Source: Lachnospiraceae bacterium (GTDB lineage: Bacteria > Bacillota > Clostridia > Lachnospirales > Lachnospiraceae). From it: a stretch of 64,000 nt of DNA. Within the stretch, counting starts at the first letter, position 1. Every line of letters begins with the position of its first letter. Under the pieces are notes generated by a model that was not told the origin of the DNA, did not search any database, and saw only the letters and a program-made list of their open reading frames with translations. Both the position numbers and the translations under genes were made by a program. Shown in pieces: positions 17,398 to 25,388 of the stretch. The stretch spans positions 62,001 to 126,000 of the forward strand of contig CAJTEE010000003.1 of assembly GCA_910575275.1 (NCBI GenBank), written 5' to 3'.

Positions 17398-18019
17398 TGA
17401 AAGGGGCCTGATCCCGGCCGTTGTGGTGGATGCAGAGAGCAAACGGGTACTGACGCTTGCGTATATGAACCGGGAGAGCCTTGCGATCAGCATCAAAGAG
17501 AGGCGGACGTGTTTCTGGTCACGCTCGAGGAAGGAGCTTTGGAGGAAGGGGGAAACCTCCGGGAATGTGCAGCACATCGTCTCCGTCACGGCGGACTGCG
17601 ACCGGGATGCGCTGACGGTTGAGGTCATAAAGGAGGGGCCGGCCTGCCATTTGGGAACGGATTCCTGCTTTAACGATCCGGTCTATGTGAATCCGGATGC
17701 CAGTCCGTTTTCCCTGGATGGGTTAATGGAGCTTCTGCTTGGCCGAAAGGCGGAGGGGAAGGAGGGCTCTTACACGACATACCTGTTTGAAAAGGGTCTG
17801 GATAAGATCTTAAAGAAGGTCGGAGAGGAGTCCACCGAGGTCATTATCGCGGCCAAGGCGGAGGATAAAAAAGAGACAATCTACGAGATTGCAGACCTGG
17901 CCTATCATGTGATGGTGCTCATGGTACAGGCAGGGATCTCCCTTGCGGATATCAAAAAGGAGCTCGCTGGCCGCCATGTGATCGACCACAAGGTAAAGCA
18001 GGAGAAGATGACAGAGTAA
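17369..18019 (+). CDS. hisIE: Bifunctional phosphoribosyl-AMP cyclohydrolase / phosphoribosyl-ATP pyrophosphatase
   Basis: A 216-residue fusion. Residues 1-110 are HisI ([27 protein letters not shown], then a metal-binding CHLGTDSCF region) and 125-216 are HisE ([26 protein letters not shown] with its acidic metal site). They perform steps two and three of the pathway. AAAGGA lies nine bases upstream. It closes the operon before a strong terminator. Confidence 0.95.
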   Translation: MVNIEELKFDERGLIPAVVVDAESKRVLTLAYMNRESLAISIKERRTCFWSRSRKELWRKGETSGNVQHIVSVTADCDRDALTVEVIKEGPACHLGTDSCFNDPVYVNPDASPFSLDGLMELLLGRKAEGKEGSYTTYLFEKGLDKILKKVGEESTEVIIAAKAEDKKETIYEIADLAYHVMVLMVQAGISLADIKKELAGRHVIDHKVKQEKMTE

Positions 18020-18037
18020 AAGAAAGCTGTTAAAGCC

Positions 18038-18079
18038 CGGGCAGATTTTGGCAGAAATGCCGGTATCTGCCCGCTTTTT
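18038..18079 (+). terminator. his operon terminator
   Basis: Arms CGGGCAGAT (18038-18046) and ATCTGCCCG (18065-18073) enclose an inner GGCA-GAAA-TGCC hairpin and are followed by CTTTTTA. It lies 18 bases past the hisIE stop. Confidence 0.85.
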
Positions 18080-18104
18080 ATGTGTTTCTTTGGCAGTTTG
18101 CTCG

Positions 18105-18133
18105 TTGTTTTTCAGAGCAATACTTGGTATAAT
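18105..18133 (+). promoter_or_regulatory. Promoter for the antiporter gene
   Basis: TTGTTT (18105-18110) and TATAAT (18128-18133) are 17 bases apart, 64 bases before the start of the antiporter gene and just after the his terminator. Confidence 0.6.
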
Positions 18134-18196
18134 GGGGGGCTGAAAACGATGTAAAAGAAGGAAAGAATAGAGGAAAATCGTACGGAGGTTTTTTAT

Positions 18197-19558
18197 ATGG
18201 AGGAATCAATGGCGGCGTTTTTGCCGTGGCTTTGCATCCCGTTTGCAGGGCTTCTTCTTTGTATTGCTATCCTGCCGCTTGTGCGTGCGGAATGGTGGGA
18301 GGCGCACCAGCCCCACATGGCGGCAGCCTGGTCGCTCCTTTTTTTGCTTCCCTTTGCCGCAGTCTGCGGTGCAGGGAGGGCGGCGGAGACGTTTCTTGAA
18401 TGTATGATCAATGATTACCTGACGTTTATCGTGCTGCTGTTCGGCTTGTTCTGCGTGTCCGGCAACATTACGATGTCGGGGGATCTTGCGGGCTCGCCTC
18501 GGATCAACGTGGGGCTTCTGGCTCTGGGAACGCTCCTTTCAAGCTGGATCGGCACAACGGGCGCAAGTATGCTGATGATCCGTCCCGTCATTAAAATGAA
18601 TGCATGGAGGCGGCGCAGGCGCCATATCATCGTATTCTTTATTTTTCTGGTCTCCAACATGGGCGGCTGTCTGACCCCGATCGGCGATCCGCCGCTCTTG
18701 ATGGGATTTATGCGGGGCGTCCCGTTTTTCTGGAGCCTGAAGCTTTTGCCGGTGCTTTTGTTCAATCTGGTACTTCTTTTGACCGTGTTTTACAGGATCG
18801 ACATGCGCGCCTACCGGGCGGATATTGCAGCCGGCTTAAAGCCTGATATCAGCAGGCCGGGTACGGAGGTGAAGCTGCGCGGGCTCCACAACCTGGTATT
18901 CCTTATCCTGATCATCGCGGCCGTGATCCTAAGCGGAACACTGCCGGGGCTTCCTGCGTTCCGGGATGCGGCCGGCAATGTGAAGGGGATTCCGATTTTT
19001 GGCGAGGTACGCCTGGGATTCCCGGCCCTGATCGAGATCGTGATGATCCTGCTTGCGGCGTATCTGTCATTTGCAACGACACCGGCGTCGATCCGGCGGG
19101 AAAACCATTTTACATGGGGGGCGATCCAGGAGGTCGCCGTGCTGTTTGTCGGGATTTTTATCACGATGCAGCCGGCCCTGATGCTGTTAAAGGCAAACGG
19201 TGCGAAGCTTGGAATCACGGAGCCGTTCCAGATGTTCTGGACGACGGGTATGCTCTCAAGCTTCCTGGACAATACGCCGACATATCTGGTGTTTCTGACA
19301 ACGGCTGGGGCGCTTGGCTACAGCGAAGGAATTTTGACGGCGTTTGGCATGGTTCCCGTCAAGATGCTCGAAGCGATTTCGGCCGGGGCCGTTTTCATGG
19401 GCGCGAACACCTATATAGGAAATGCGCCGAATTTCATGGTCAAATCCATTGCGGATGAGAACGGAATCCGCATGCCGTCGTTTTTCGGCTATTTTGTGTG
19501 GTCGCTTGCGATACTGATTCCGGTGTTTTTGGTGGATACACTGGTGTTTTTCCGGTAG
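18197..19558 (+). CDS. Ion-transporter superfamily membrane protein, probable Na+/H+ antiporter (CitMHS_2-like)
   Basis: A 453-residue protein with about twelve hydrophobic segments. The segments GTLLSSWIGTTGASMLMIRP, SNMGGCLTPIGDPPLLMGFMRG, and later SSFLDNTPTYLVFLTTAGALG and GANTYIGNAPNFMVKSIAD place it in the NhaD/citrate-transporter-like ion transporter superfamily; the GDPP and NAPNF hairpins are typical. Sodium/proton exchange is the usual annotation but is not proved here. ACGGAGG precedes the ATG. Confidence 0.8.
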   Translation: MEESMAAFLPWLCIPFAGLLLCIAILPLVRAEWWEAHQPHMAAAWSLLFLLPFAAVCGAGRAAETFLECMINDYLTFIVLLFGLFCVSGNITMSGDLAGSPRINVGLLALGTLLSSWIGTTGASMLMIRPVIKMNAWRRRRRHIIVFFIFLVSNMGGCLTPIGDPPLLMGFMRGVPFFWSLKLLPVLLFNLVLLLTVFYRIDMRAYRADIAAGLKPDISRPGTEVKLRGLHNLVFLILIIAAVILSGTLPGLPAFRDAAGNVKGIPIFGEVRLGFPALIEIVMILLAAYLSFATTPASIRRENHFTWGAIQEVAVLFVGIFITMQPALMLLKANGAKLGITEPFQMFWTTGMLSSFLDNTPTYLVFLTTAGALGYSEGILTAFGMVPVKMLEAISAGAVFMGANTYIGNAPNFMVKSIADENGIRMPSFFGYFVWSLAILIPVFLVDTLVFFR

Positions 19559-19574
19559 GAAGGGGGGAGGAAGC

Positions 19575-20597
19575 ATGCCAATTCAAATGCAGGACATAAA
19601 AGAGATGGCGGAGCATATATACGATCTGGATGCGGAGGTCTACTGCCATCTGGGTTCCTCTCTGGGGCGCGTGTTTAACCGGGACCGGGACCGGTGCGTG
19701 AAGGAGCTTGTAGAGCTTCTGACGACAAGGCCGCATGGCGATCTCGTGCGGAGTGAGCTGGCCCTGATCGCGAATATGGCGCGGACCATTGAGGATAAGG
19801 AGGAGCGGAAGCTCTGCATGTCCGAATACAACCGTATCTTAAACGCGGTTATGAGCCTGCCGACCAGCTTTGCAAGCGGCGATGTGATTGATCCGAAGAC
19901 GGCTAGGCTCAATGAGTTCAACCTGCAGAATCGGTTTTCGGATGAGGATCATCTGATCATCTGCATCAGCTGGACATATGGGAGCGGCGGCATCGACGTC
20001 GGCTTCAAGCTGGCGGACAGACTGAAGATCAATTATTATGATGAACAGATCTTTACGGCAGTGTTAAAACGCCTGGACGCGGAGAAGGATTCCCTGCGGG
20101 ATACGGCGGGTTATACGCAACATGTCAAGGATGAGATGGATCAGAGCCCGGCAAAGGCATTTCTGCCAGATACGAGGAAATCTTTTGGGGAACGGATCCG
20201 GGAATTTTCCCGCTATCATGGCCTTTCCAAACGGGATGCGGTGTTTTTTAACCAGAGCGACCTGCTTTGTGAGATGGCGAAAAAGGAAGATTTTATTGTC
20301 ATGGGGCGCTGCGGCGACCGGGTCATGACAAATAACGGCATCCCTCATATCAGCATTTATATTACGGCACCGTTCAAACAGCGGGTGCATCGTGCAATCG
20401 AAGTCAATGAGGGATTAACGGAGAAGAAGGCGCATGCCCTGTTAAAGAAGCTGGACCGGCAGCACGCAAGCTACTATAATTTTTACACGGGCAGGAGCTG
20501 GGGGCATGCCAATAATTATGATCTGTGTATCAATACGGCGAGCTATGGCATTGACGGGACGGTAGAGTTTATTCTGCGGATGATCAACCGGGAATAG
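19575..20597 (+). CDS. Cytidylate kinase-like family protein
   Basis: A 340-residue protein whose residues ~125-340 match the cytidylate-kinase-like P-loop family: ICISWTYGSGGIDVGFKLADRL is the modified nucleotide-binding loop and YYDEQIF, GRCGDRVM and the KKAHALLKKLDRQHASYYNFYTGRSWGH segment follow. The first ~120 residues are helical and not recognised; they begin IQMQDIKEMAEHIYDLDAEVYCHL. The true substrate is unknown. It follows the antiporter by 16 bp and is probably co-transcribed. Confidence 0.75.
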   Translation: MPIQMQDIKEMAEHIYDLDAEVYCHLGSSLGRVFNRDRDRCVKELVELLTTRPHGDLVRSELALIANMARTIEDKEERKLCMSEYNRILNAVMSLPTSFASGDVIDPKTARLNEFNLQNRFSDEDHLIICISWTYGSGGIDVGFKLADRLKINYYDEQIFTAVLKRLDAEKDSLRDTAGYTQHVKDEMDQSPAKAFLPDTRKSFGERIREFSRYHGLSKRDAVFFNQSDLLCEMAKKEDFIVMGRCGDRVMTNNGIPHISIYITAPFKQRVHRAIEVNEGLTEKKAHALLKKLDRQHASYYNFYTGRSWGHANNYDLCINTASYGIDGTVEFILRMINRE

Positions 20598-20612
20598 GGC
20601 GGCAGGAAGTCT

Positions 20613-20642
20613 TTGACAGATTCATACAAAAAAGATTAAAAA
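20613..20642 (+). promoter_or_regulatory. Candidate promoter for the HIT-ADH-enolase operon
   Basis: TTGACA (20613-20618) is followed after 18 bases by TAAAAA (20637-20642). The paired operator-like sites at 20644-20680 begin right after it, over the expected start point. The -10 is poor, so the assignment is moderate. Confidence 0.45.
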
Positions 20643-20643
20643 A

Positions 20644-20680
20644 ACCACATGTTGTATTTAAAAATAATACAATATGTGGT
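20644..20680. promoter_or_regulatory. Pair of inverted operator-like sites; also a terminator-shaped hairpin
   Basis: The arms are 20644-20658 (reads AATACAACATGTGGT on the minus strand) and 20666-20680 (AATACAATATGTGGT on the plus strand), 22 bp centre to centre, with a T-run to the right and an A-run to the left. Each arm matches the 15-bp motif found at the GntR and TRAP promoters. The site could be both a bidirectional terminator after the kinase-like gene and a double operator for the module downstream. Confidence 0.65.
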
Positions 20681-20710
20681 ATTTTTGTTATATGGGAAAA
20701 TCCTTTGAAA

Positions 20711-20800
20711 TTTCCTATAAGACAAAAGGCCCTGCCGGGCCAGAAGGCGCAGAGTCTGACCCAACAAAATAAGGTCACTCCGGCGCGACCCGCCGCAGGC
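20711..20800 (-). repeat. Dispersed ~90-bp repeat, copy 1
   Basis: The stretch shares ATAAGACAAAAGGCC, GGCGCAGAG and a GGTCA...GGCGCG end with 23904-23993 in the same orientation. It has no ORF of its own and lies between the operators and the HIT gene. At its right a hairpin (20805-20812/20815-20822) with CTTTTTTAC follows, which might be a terminator. Probably an interspersed intergenic element of this genome. Confidence 0.55.
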
Positions 20801-20893
20801 GGAGAATCCTGCAAGCAGGGTTCTTTTTTACAGGCAGGCACATGCATATTCCATTTTATACTACCAGAAATAAAAAGGAAAGCAGGTTACAGA

Positions 20894-21316
20894 ATGAACA
20901 ACGACTGTTTTTACTGTGAGAACGGGGAAAAATTGAATAGCCTGATGCTCCCGATCTGTGAGCTTGCGTACAGCAGGGTATTTTTAAACCGGGATCAAAA
21001 GCACAGGGGACGGTGCGTCGTACAGTTTAAGGAGCACAAGACGGAATACTTTCAGCTTACGCCGGAGGAAAACGCCGGATTTTTTGCGGAGCTTTCCAAG
21101 GTGGCAAAGGCCGTGTGGGAGCTGTATCAGCCGGATAAGTTAAATTACGCGACCTTTGGGGATGGGGTCCCGCATGTCCATGTCCATCTTGTCCCCAAAT
21201 ATAAGGATGGTTTAAACTGGGGAGAACCGTTTGACGACTCTCTGCCAAAGAAGCTTCTTTCGGACGGGGAATATGAGGAAATGATCGAACAGCTCAGAGA
21301 AACAATCATGAAATAA
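20894..21316 (+). CDS. HIT family protein
   Basis: A 140-residue histidine-triad nucleotide hydrolase; the active-site motif HVHVHLVPKY is clear and CFYCENGEKL at the N-terminus may bind zinc. The family hydrolyses nucleoside phosphoramidates and similar bonds. The ATG at 20894 follows a purine-rich GGAAAGCAGG; the frame stays open far upstream through the dispersed repeat, but that part is not protein-like. It is 18 bp upstream of the alcohol dehydrogenase gene and probably co-transcribed with it. Confidence 0.85.
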   Translation: MNNDCFYCENGEKLNSLMLPICELAYSRVFLNRDQKHRGRCVVQFKEHKTEYFQLTPEENAGFFAELSKVAKAVWELYQPDKLNYATFGDGVPHVHVHLVPKYKDGLNWGEPFDDSLPKKLLSDGEYEEMIEQLRETIMK

Positions 21317-21334
21317 GAATCGGAGGAAACAAAA

Positions 21335-22510
21335 ATGAAGAATTTTCAGTTTTATACACCCACAAAAATTTATTTCGGAACGGACGCGGAGAGCTACATC
21401 GGCCGGGATTTAAAGGCGCGCGGCGTGGAGCGGGTTCTGCTCGTGTACGGCGGCGGCAGTGTAAAGAAAAGCGGGCTGTTTGACAAGGTGGCGAAATCCC
21501 TTGCGGAGGAAAAGATTACCTATACGGAGCTAGGCGGCGTGGAGCCGAATCCGAAGATTGATAAGGTCTATGAAGGGATGGAGCTCGTGAAGCAGCATGG
21601 CATCCGCTTCCTTTTGGCGGTCGGAGGCGGCTCGGTGATCGACACGTGTAAGTCGATCTCGATCGGCATCGCAAACGACAGGGATCCATGGGAAATGATC
21701 GAGAAGGAGATCATGCCCGAAAAGGCGATGATGGTCGGGTGTGTGCTCAGCATCGCGGCGGCCGGAAGCGAGATGAGCAACAGCCATGTGATCTCAAACC
21801 CGGCTAAAAATATCAAGAGAGGGCTGAATCATGACCTGTTAAGGCCGACGGTTGCATTTTTAAACCCGGAAAACACCTACAGCGTGAGTCCCTACCAGAC
21901 GGCGTGCGGCATCGTGGACATTATGATGCATACGTTTGAGCGGTATCTGACGCCAGAGAAGGACTGCGAGATTTCGGACCGGATTGCGGAGGGCCTTTTG
22001 ACTGCGGTGAAGGAGGCTGGGCCGCGTGCGCTTAAAGATCCACAGGATTATGAGGCGAGGGCGACACTTATGTGGGCTTCCAGCCTGTCGCATAACACGC
22101 TGACGGGACTCGGGAGAGTGGGAGGCTGGGCGCCCCACAAGATGAGCCTTGACGTCGGCGGAGCATTTGACCGGGTGGCGCACGGCGCGGCCCTGTCTGT
22201 CCTGTTTCCGGCCTACTGCCGGTACGTATGCCGATACGATATGCAAAGATTTACCCGTCTTGCGGTGCGCCTCTGGGGTGTCCCGATGAATTTTGAACAT
22301 CCGGAGGAGACGGCGTATGCCGGAATCGACGCCTGCGAACGCTATTTCCGGTCGCTTGGGATGCCGACACGTTTTTCGGAGCTTGAGATCGAAGAAAAGG
22401 ATCTGGAAATGCTGGCAGAGATGACCTCGCGGGGAGATACCTTCACGCTGTCCTCTTATATCCCGCTACATAAAAAGGAGATCCTTGAGGTCTTACGGCT
22501 GGGGAAATAG
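21335..22510 (+). CDS. Iron-containing alcohol dehydrogenase (BDH/YqhD-like)
   Basis: A 391-residue group III alcohol dehydrogenase. The cofactor site is LLVYGGGSVKKSGLFDKV and LLAVGGGSVIDTCKSI; the first metal ligands Asp/His lie in GIVDIMMHTFERYL and a later His in VAHGAALSVLFPAY. The segment that usually reads H-x-x-E-H-E-L-S is here HKMSLDVGG, so the usual third-ligand His is absent or displaced. Likely acts on an aldehyde or ketone from sugar-acid breakdown, judged from the enolase-superfamily gene that follows. GGAGG precedes the ATG. Confidence 0.88.
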   Translation: MKNFQFYTPTKIYFGTDAESYIGRDLKARGVERVLLVYGGGSVKKSGLFDKVAKSLAEEKITYTELGGVEPNPKIDKVYEGMELVKQHGIRFLLAVGGGSVIDTCKSISIGIANDRDPWEMIEKEIMPEKAMMVGCVLSIAAAGSEMSNSHVISNPAKNIKRGLNHDLLRPTVAFLNPENTYSVSPYQTACGIVDIMMHTFERYLTPEKDCEISDRIAEGLLTAVKEAGPRALKDPQDYEARATLMWASSLSHNTLTGLGRVGGWAPHKMSLDVGGAFDRVAHGAALSVLFPAYCRYVCRYDMQRFTRLAVRLWGVPMNFEHPEETAYAGIDACERYFRSLGMPTRFSELEIEEKDLEMLAEMTSRGDTFTLSSYIPLHKKEILEVLRLGK

Positions 22511-22571
22511 GAAAAGGTAACCGTTCAGGGAAAGCCTGAATGGTTGTGAAAAAGCTCTTTTGGAGGAAAAA

Positions 22572-23819
22572 ATGCCGGTAAGAATAGAAAAAATCAGGAC
22601 GATCTGTACGGCTCCGGAGGGGATCAACCTGCTGGTGGTGAAGGTCGAGACGAACCAGCCGGGACTGTATGGGCTGGGATGTGCGACCTTCGCCTATCGG
22701 CATCTGGCGGTTAAGCTCGTGGTGGAGGAGTATCTCGGGCCGCTTTTGCGGGGGCGGGACGCCGAAAGCATCGAGGAGCTCTGGCAGCTCATGCACCAGA
22801 ACGCCTACTGGCGGAACGGGCCGATCGTAAACAATGCGATCTCCGGCGTGGATATGGCGCTCTGGGATATCAAGGGAAAGCTGGCCAGGATGCCGCTGTA
22901 CCAGCTTTTCGGCGGGAAATGCCGGCCGGCGGTCCCGGTGTACCGCCATGCGGACGGCCGGGATGTGCAGGAGCTGTGTGAAAACATTCTCCGCTTTCAG
23001 GAGATGGGGATTCAGACCATCCGCTGCCAGTGCGGCGGATACGGAGGGGAGTCCTTCGGCAGCTTCCCCGCAGGCGTGCCGAGCGGAGCGCATAGGGGCG
23101 TGTACCTGGATTCGGGAGCTTACATACGGAATACGGTAAAGCTGTTTGAGGAGCTTAGAAACAGGCTTGGATATGAGATTCGGCTTGTCCATGACGTGCA
23201 TGAGCGGATCGCCCCGAGCGAGGCGGTCCGGCTGGCCAGGCTGTTAGAGCCGATGGATCTGTTTTTCCTGGAGGATCCGATCAGTGCAGAGCAGACGGAG
23301 TGGCTTAGAGAGCTTCGCAGGCAGAGCTCGGTCCCGATTGCGGAAGGCGAATTGTTTACCCATCCGCATGAGTGGCGCAGCCTGATCGCAGAGCACCTGA
23401 TTGATTTCATCCGTGTCCACATCAGCCAGATCGGAGGAATTACGCCTGCCAGGAAGCTGCAGATCTTTGCGGAGCAGTACGGCGTGCGGACCGCGTGGCA
23501 CGGCCCGGGAGATATGTCACCGCCTGCGCATGCCGCCAATATCCACATCGACCTGGCGGCAATGAATTTCGGCGTGCAGGAATGGTCGGGAATCGAGCCT
23601 CCCAACTATGTGATCCAGGAGCTTAAAGGACCGCACGGCGCGCTTTTAGAGGTATTTTCGGGGCTTCCCGAGTACCGGGACGGCTGTGTCTACGTCAACG
23701 AGAAGCCGGGGCTGGGCGTTGACATAGACGAGAGTAAGGCGGCGAAATACCCGTGTGAAACGAATGTGGTGACCTGGACACAGACAAGAAAAAAGGACGG
23801 TTCGCTTCAGACGCCGTAA
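22572..23819 (+). CDS. Enolase-superfamily sugar-acid dehydratase (mannonate dehydratase / RspA-like)
   Basis: A 415-residue member of the mannonate-dehydratase subgroup of the enolase superfamily. Metal ligands are visible in VHDVHERI (Asp and the base His), FFLEDPIS (Glu) and IAEGELF (Glu), and TAWHGPGDMSPPAHA carries the second catalytic His. Substrates in this subgroup are D-mannonate or D-gluconate, giving 2-keto-3-deoxy acids; some members are nearly inactive. The ATG at 22572 is five bases from GGAGG. It is 61 bp after the alcohol dehydrogenase gene. Confidence 0.88.
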   Translation: MPVRIEKIRTICTAPEGINLLVVKVETNQPGLYGLGCATFAYRHLAVKLVVEEYLGPLLRGRDAESIEELWQLMHQNAYWRNGPIVNNAISGVDMALWDIKGKLARMPLYQLFGGKCRPAVPVYRHADGRDVQELCENILRFQEMGIQTIRCQCGGYGGESFGSFPAGVPSGAHRGVYLDSGAYIRNTVKLFEELRNRLGYEIRLVHDVHERIAPSEAVRLARLLEPMDLFFLEDPISAEQTEWLRELRRQSSVPIAEGELFTHPHEWRSLIAEHLIDFIRVHISQIGGITPARKLQIFAEQYGVRTAWHGPGDMSPPAHAANIHIDLAAMNFGVQEWSGIEPPNYVIQELKGPHGALLEVFSGLPEYRDGCVYVNEKPGLGVDIDESKAAKYPCETNVVTWTQTRKKDGSLQTP

Positions 23820-23834
23820 TGATCGAAGCAAAAA

Positions 23835-23876
23835 AAGGCCGGGGCCTTTGCAGAGGATGCAGAAGGCCCCGGCCTT
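23835..23876. terminator. Bidirectional terminator between the enolase-like and GntR genes
   Basis: Arms AAGGCCGGGGCCTT (23835-23848) and AAGGCCCCGGCCTT (23863-23876) pair perfectly, flanked by A-runs on the left and T-runs on the right, so it would stop transcripts from both sides. Confidence 0.9.
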
Positions 23877-23903
23877 TTTGCCTGATATAGAGATTCTTCC
23901 GGA

Positions 23904-23993
23904 TTTCCCATAAGACAAAAGGCCATGCCAGGAGGCGCAGAGCCTGCCTTGACAGAGTACGGTCCCGTACAAAGTGCGGTCATTTTGGCGCGC
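23904..23993 (-). repeat. Dispersed ~90-bp repeat, copy 2
   Basis: It matches 20711-20800 in the same orientation. Its right end runs over the last codons and stop of the GntR gene (stop at 23980-23982), so the element may have supplied the present C-terminus R-T-R-A-P-K. Confidence 0.5.
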
Positions 23994-25095
23994 GGGTCCG
24001 GACGCTCTCCCGAAGGACAAGCTCGGTCGGGACGACGATCTTGATGGGCAGCAGCTCGTGGCAGGTGATGGAGCTCAACAGGCTTTGCAGGGCGGCCTTT
24101 GCCATCAGGGACGTGTGGATCTCGACGGAGCACATTTTGGGAATGCTGTATTTGGCGTGATCGGAATTGTCGTAGCCGAATACGCTGATGTCCCCGGGGA
24201 TAGACAGGCCATTTTGGGAGATGGCCTGCATCGCGCCGGTTGCAAGTCGGTCGTTGAAGGCGATGACGGCGGTGGGGGGCTCGAAACCGCTTTTTAACAT
24301 GGCATCAATGGCGACATAGCCGCCATCCGCTTCCCAGGAGCCTGCGCAGCAGTAGTATTCATCCAAAAGCTGCAGATGGTGCTCCTTCATGGCGGAGATG
24401 ACGCCGTTTAGACGTTCCTTTGCCGTAAAGTAGCCGGGATCCCCGTTCAGGACCGCGATTTTTCTATGGCCGGCCCCGATCAGATAGTTCGCCGCGGCAT
24501 AGGTCCCGGCGTAATTATCGGAGAGGATCGAGGGAAGCAGGGCATTATAGCTGTTGACGAGGACGGAGGGAATGCCTGCCTGTATGGCCTTTTCGATGCA
24601 TATCTCCGGCGTGTTTGAGACGAAGATGATGCCGGCAATGCTCTGGGCGGAGGCAAGGAGATGGTCAAAGTCCTCTGTTTGCTCGAGGGAGGTGTAGACC
24701 AGCAGATAGCCGAAGGGCCTGCACGCCTGCCCGATGTGGTCAAATAATTCATAATAGAAGGGGACAGTGATACGGTCCTCCTTGTAGGCGCTCCGGGGCA
24801 GCAGGAAAATGAGGGTCTTCGGCGCTTCGGCGGGGGCCGGAGAGCTCTGACCGGGGCTTTTTAACGGCCTCTGGACCACGACAGTGCCTTTTCCGGGCCT
24901 CTTTTCTACAAGGCCTTCATCGACCAGAAGCGAAAAAGCCTTTCGCACGGTGGTGCGGTCTACATGGTAGAGCTCTCCGATCTCACGCTCGGAGGGAAGC
25001 ATGTCCCCGGGCAGATAGGTTTGTGCGCTGATCTTGTTTTTCAGATCCTGATAGACCTGCTTATAGAGAAAGACTTTCTTTTCTGTGCTTGTCAT
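23980..25095 (-). CDS. GntR-type regulator with LacI-like effector domain
   Basis: A 371-residue AraR-like regulator. Residues ~10-75 are a GntR winged helix (LPGDMLPSEREIGELYHVDRTTVRKAFSLLVDEGLV, KRPGKGTVV); residues ~95-370 are a periplasmic-binding-protein/LacI fold (IAGIIFVSN, GIPSVLVNSYN, HRKIAVLNGDPGY, AVIAFNDRLATGAM, ISVFGYDNSD). It probably senses a sugar or sugar acid and represses the flanking dehydratase and TRAP operons. The start at 25095 has GAGGAG eight bases upstream. A copy of the shared 15-bp motif lies at 25114-25128, suggesting autoregulation. Confidence 0.92.
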   Translation of the reverse strand: MTSTEKKVFLYKQVYQDLKNKISAQTYLPGDMLPSEREIGELYHVDRTTVRKAFSLLVDEGLVEKRPGKGTVVVQRPLKSPGQSSPAPAEAPKTLIFLLPRSAYKEDRITVPFYYELFDHIGQACRPFGYLLVYTSLEQTEDFDHLLASAQSIAGIIFVSNTPEICIEKAIQAGIPSVLVNSYNALLPSILSDNYAGTYAAANYLIGAGHRKIAVLNGDPGYFTAKERLNGVISAMKEHHLQLLDEYYCCAGSWEADGGYVAIDAMLKSGFEPPTAVIAFNDRLATGAMQAISQNGLSIPGDISVFGYDNSDHAKYSIPKMCSVEIHTSLMAKAALQSLLSSITCHELLPIKIVVPTELVLRESVRTRAPK

Positions 25096-25113
25096 GGAAC
25101 GAGCTCCTCTCAA

Positions 25114-25128
25114 AATACTACAAGTGGT
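25114..25128 (+). promoter_or_regulatory. Operator-like site AATACTACAAGTGGT at the regulator gene
   Basis: It differs at two of 15 positions from the site at 20644-20658. It lies between the minus-strand promoter and the GntR start codon, overlapping the early transcribed region, as expected for self-repression. Confidence 0.65.
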
Positions 25129-25144
25129 TTTTATTTTTAATTAA

Positions 25145-25173
25145 ATTTTACAGTTCGCAGAAGGAAATGTCAA
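25145..25173 (-). promoter_or_regulatory. Promoter of the GntR regulator
   Basis: On the minus strand TTGACA (25173-25168) and TAAAAT (25150-25145) are 17 bases apart, giving a start near 25138 and a leader that contains the operator-like site. Confidence 0.75.
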
Positions 25174-25252
25174 CATGTAAATAAAAAGTTTGTGCAAAAT
25201 CAACAAAGATTTTTTTGAAAATCAGTAAAAACACCAAAAATTGAAATATATC

Positions 25253-25281
25253 TTGAAAAAGAATACAACATGTGTTATAAA
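25253..25281 (+). promoter_or_regulatory. TRAP operon promoter with operator-like site in the spacer
   Basis: TTGAAA (25253-25258) and TATAAA (25276-25281) are 17 bases apart. The site AATACAACATGTGTT (25262-25276) fills the spacer and matches the 20644 arm at 14 of 15 positions. A weaker copy (AATACCACAAATTGA) follows at 25285-25299. Repressor binding here would directly block the promoter. Confidence 0.75.
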
Positions 25282-25388
25282 TAAAATACCACAAATTGAA
25301 TATGCATGTGATTTTTTTGCAACTGGTAGTGCAAAAAAGGACAACATCAACAAACAGACATACCACAATGAATCAAGGAGGAAACAAA

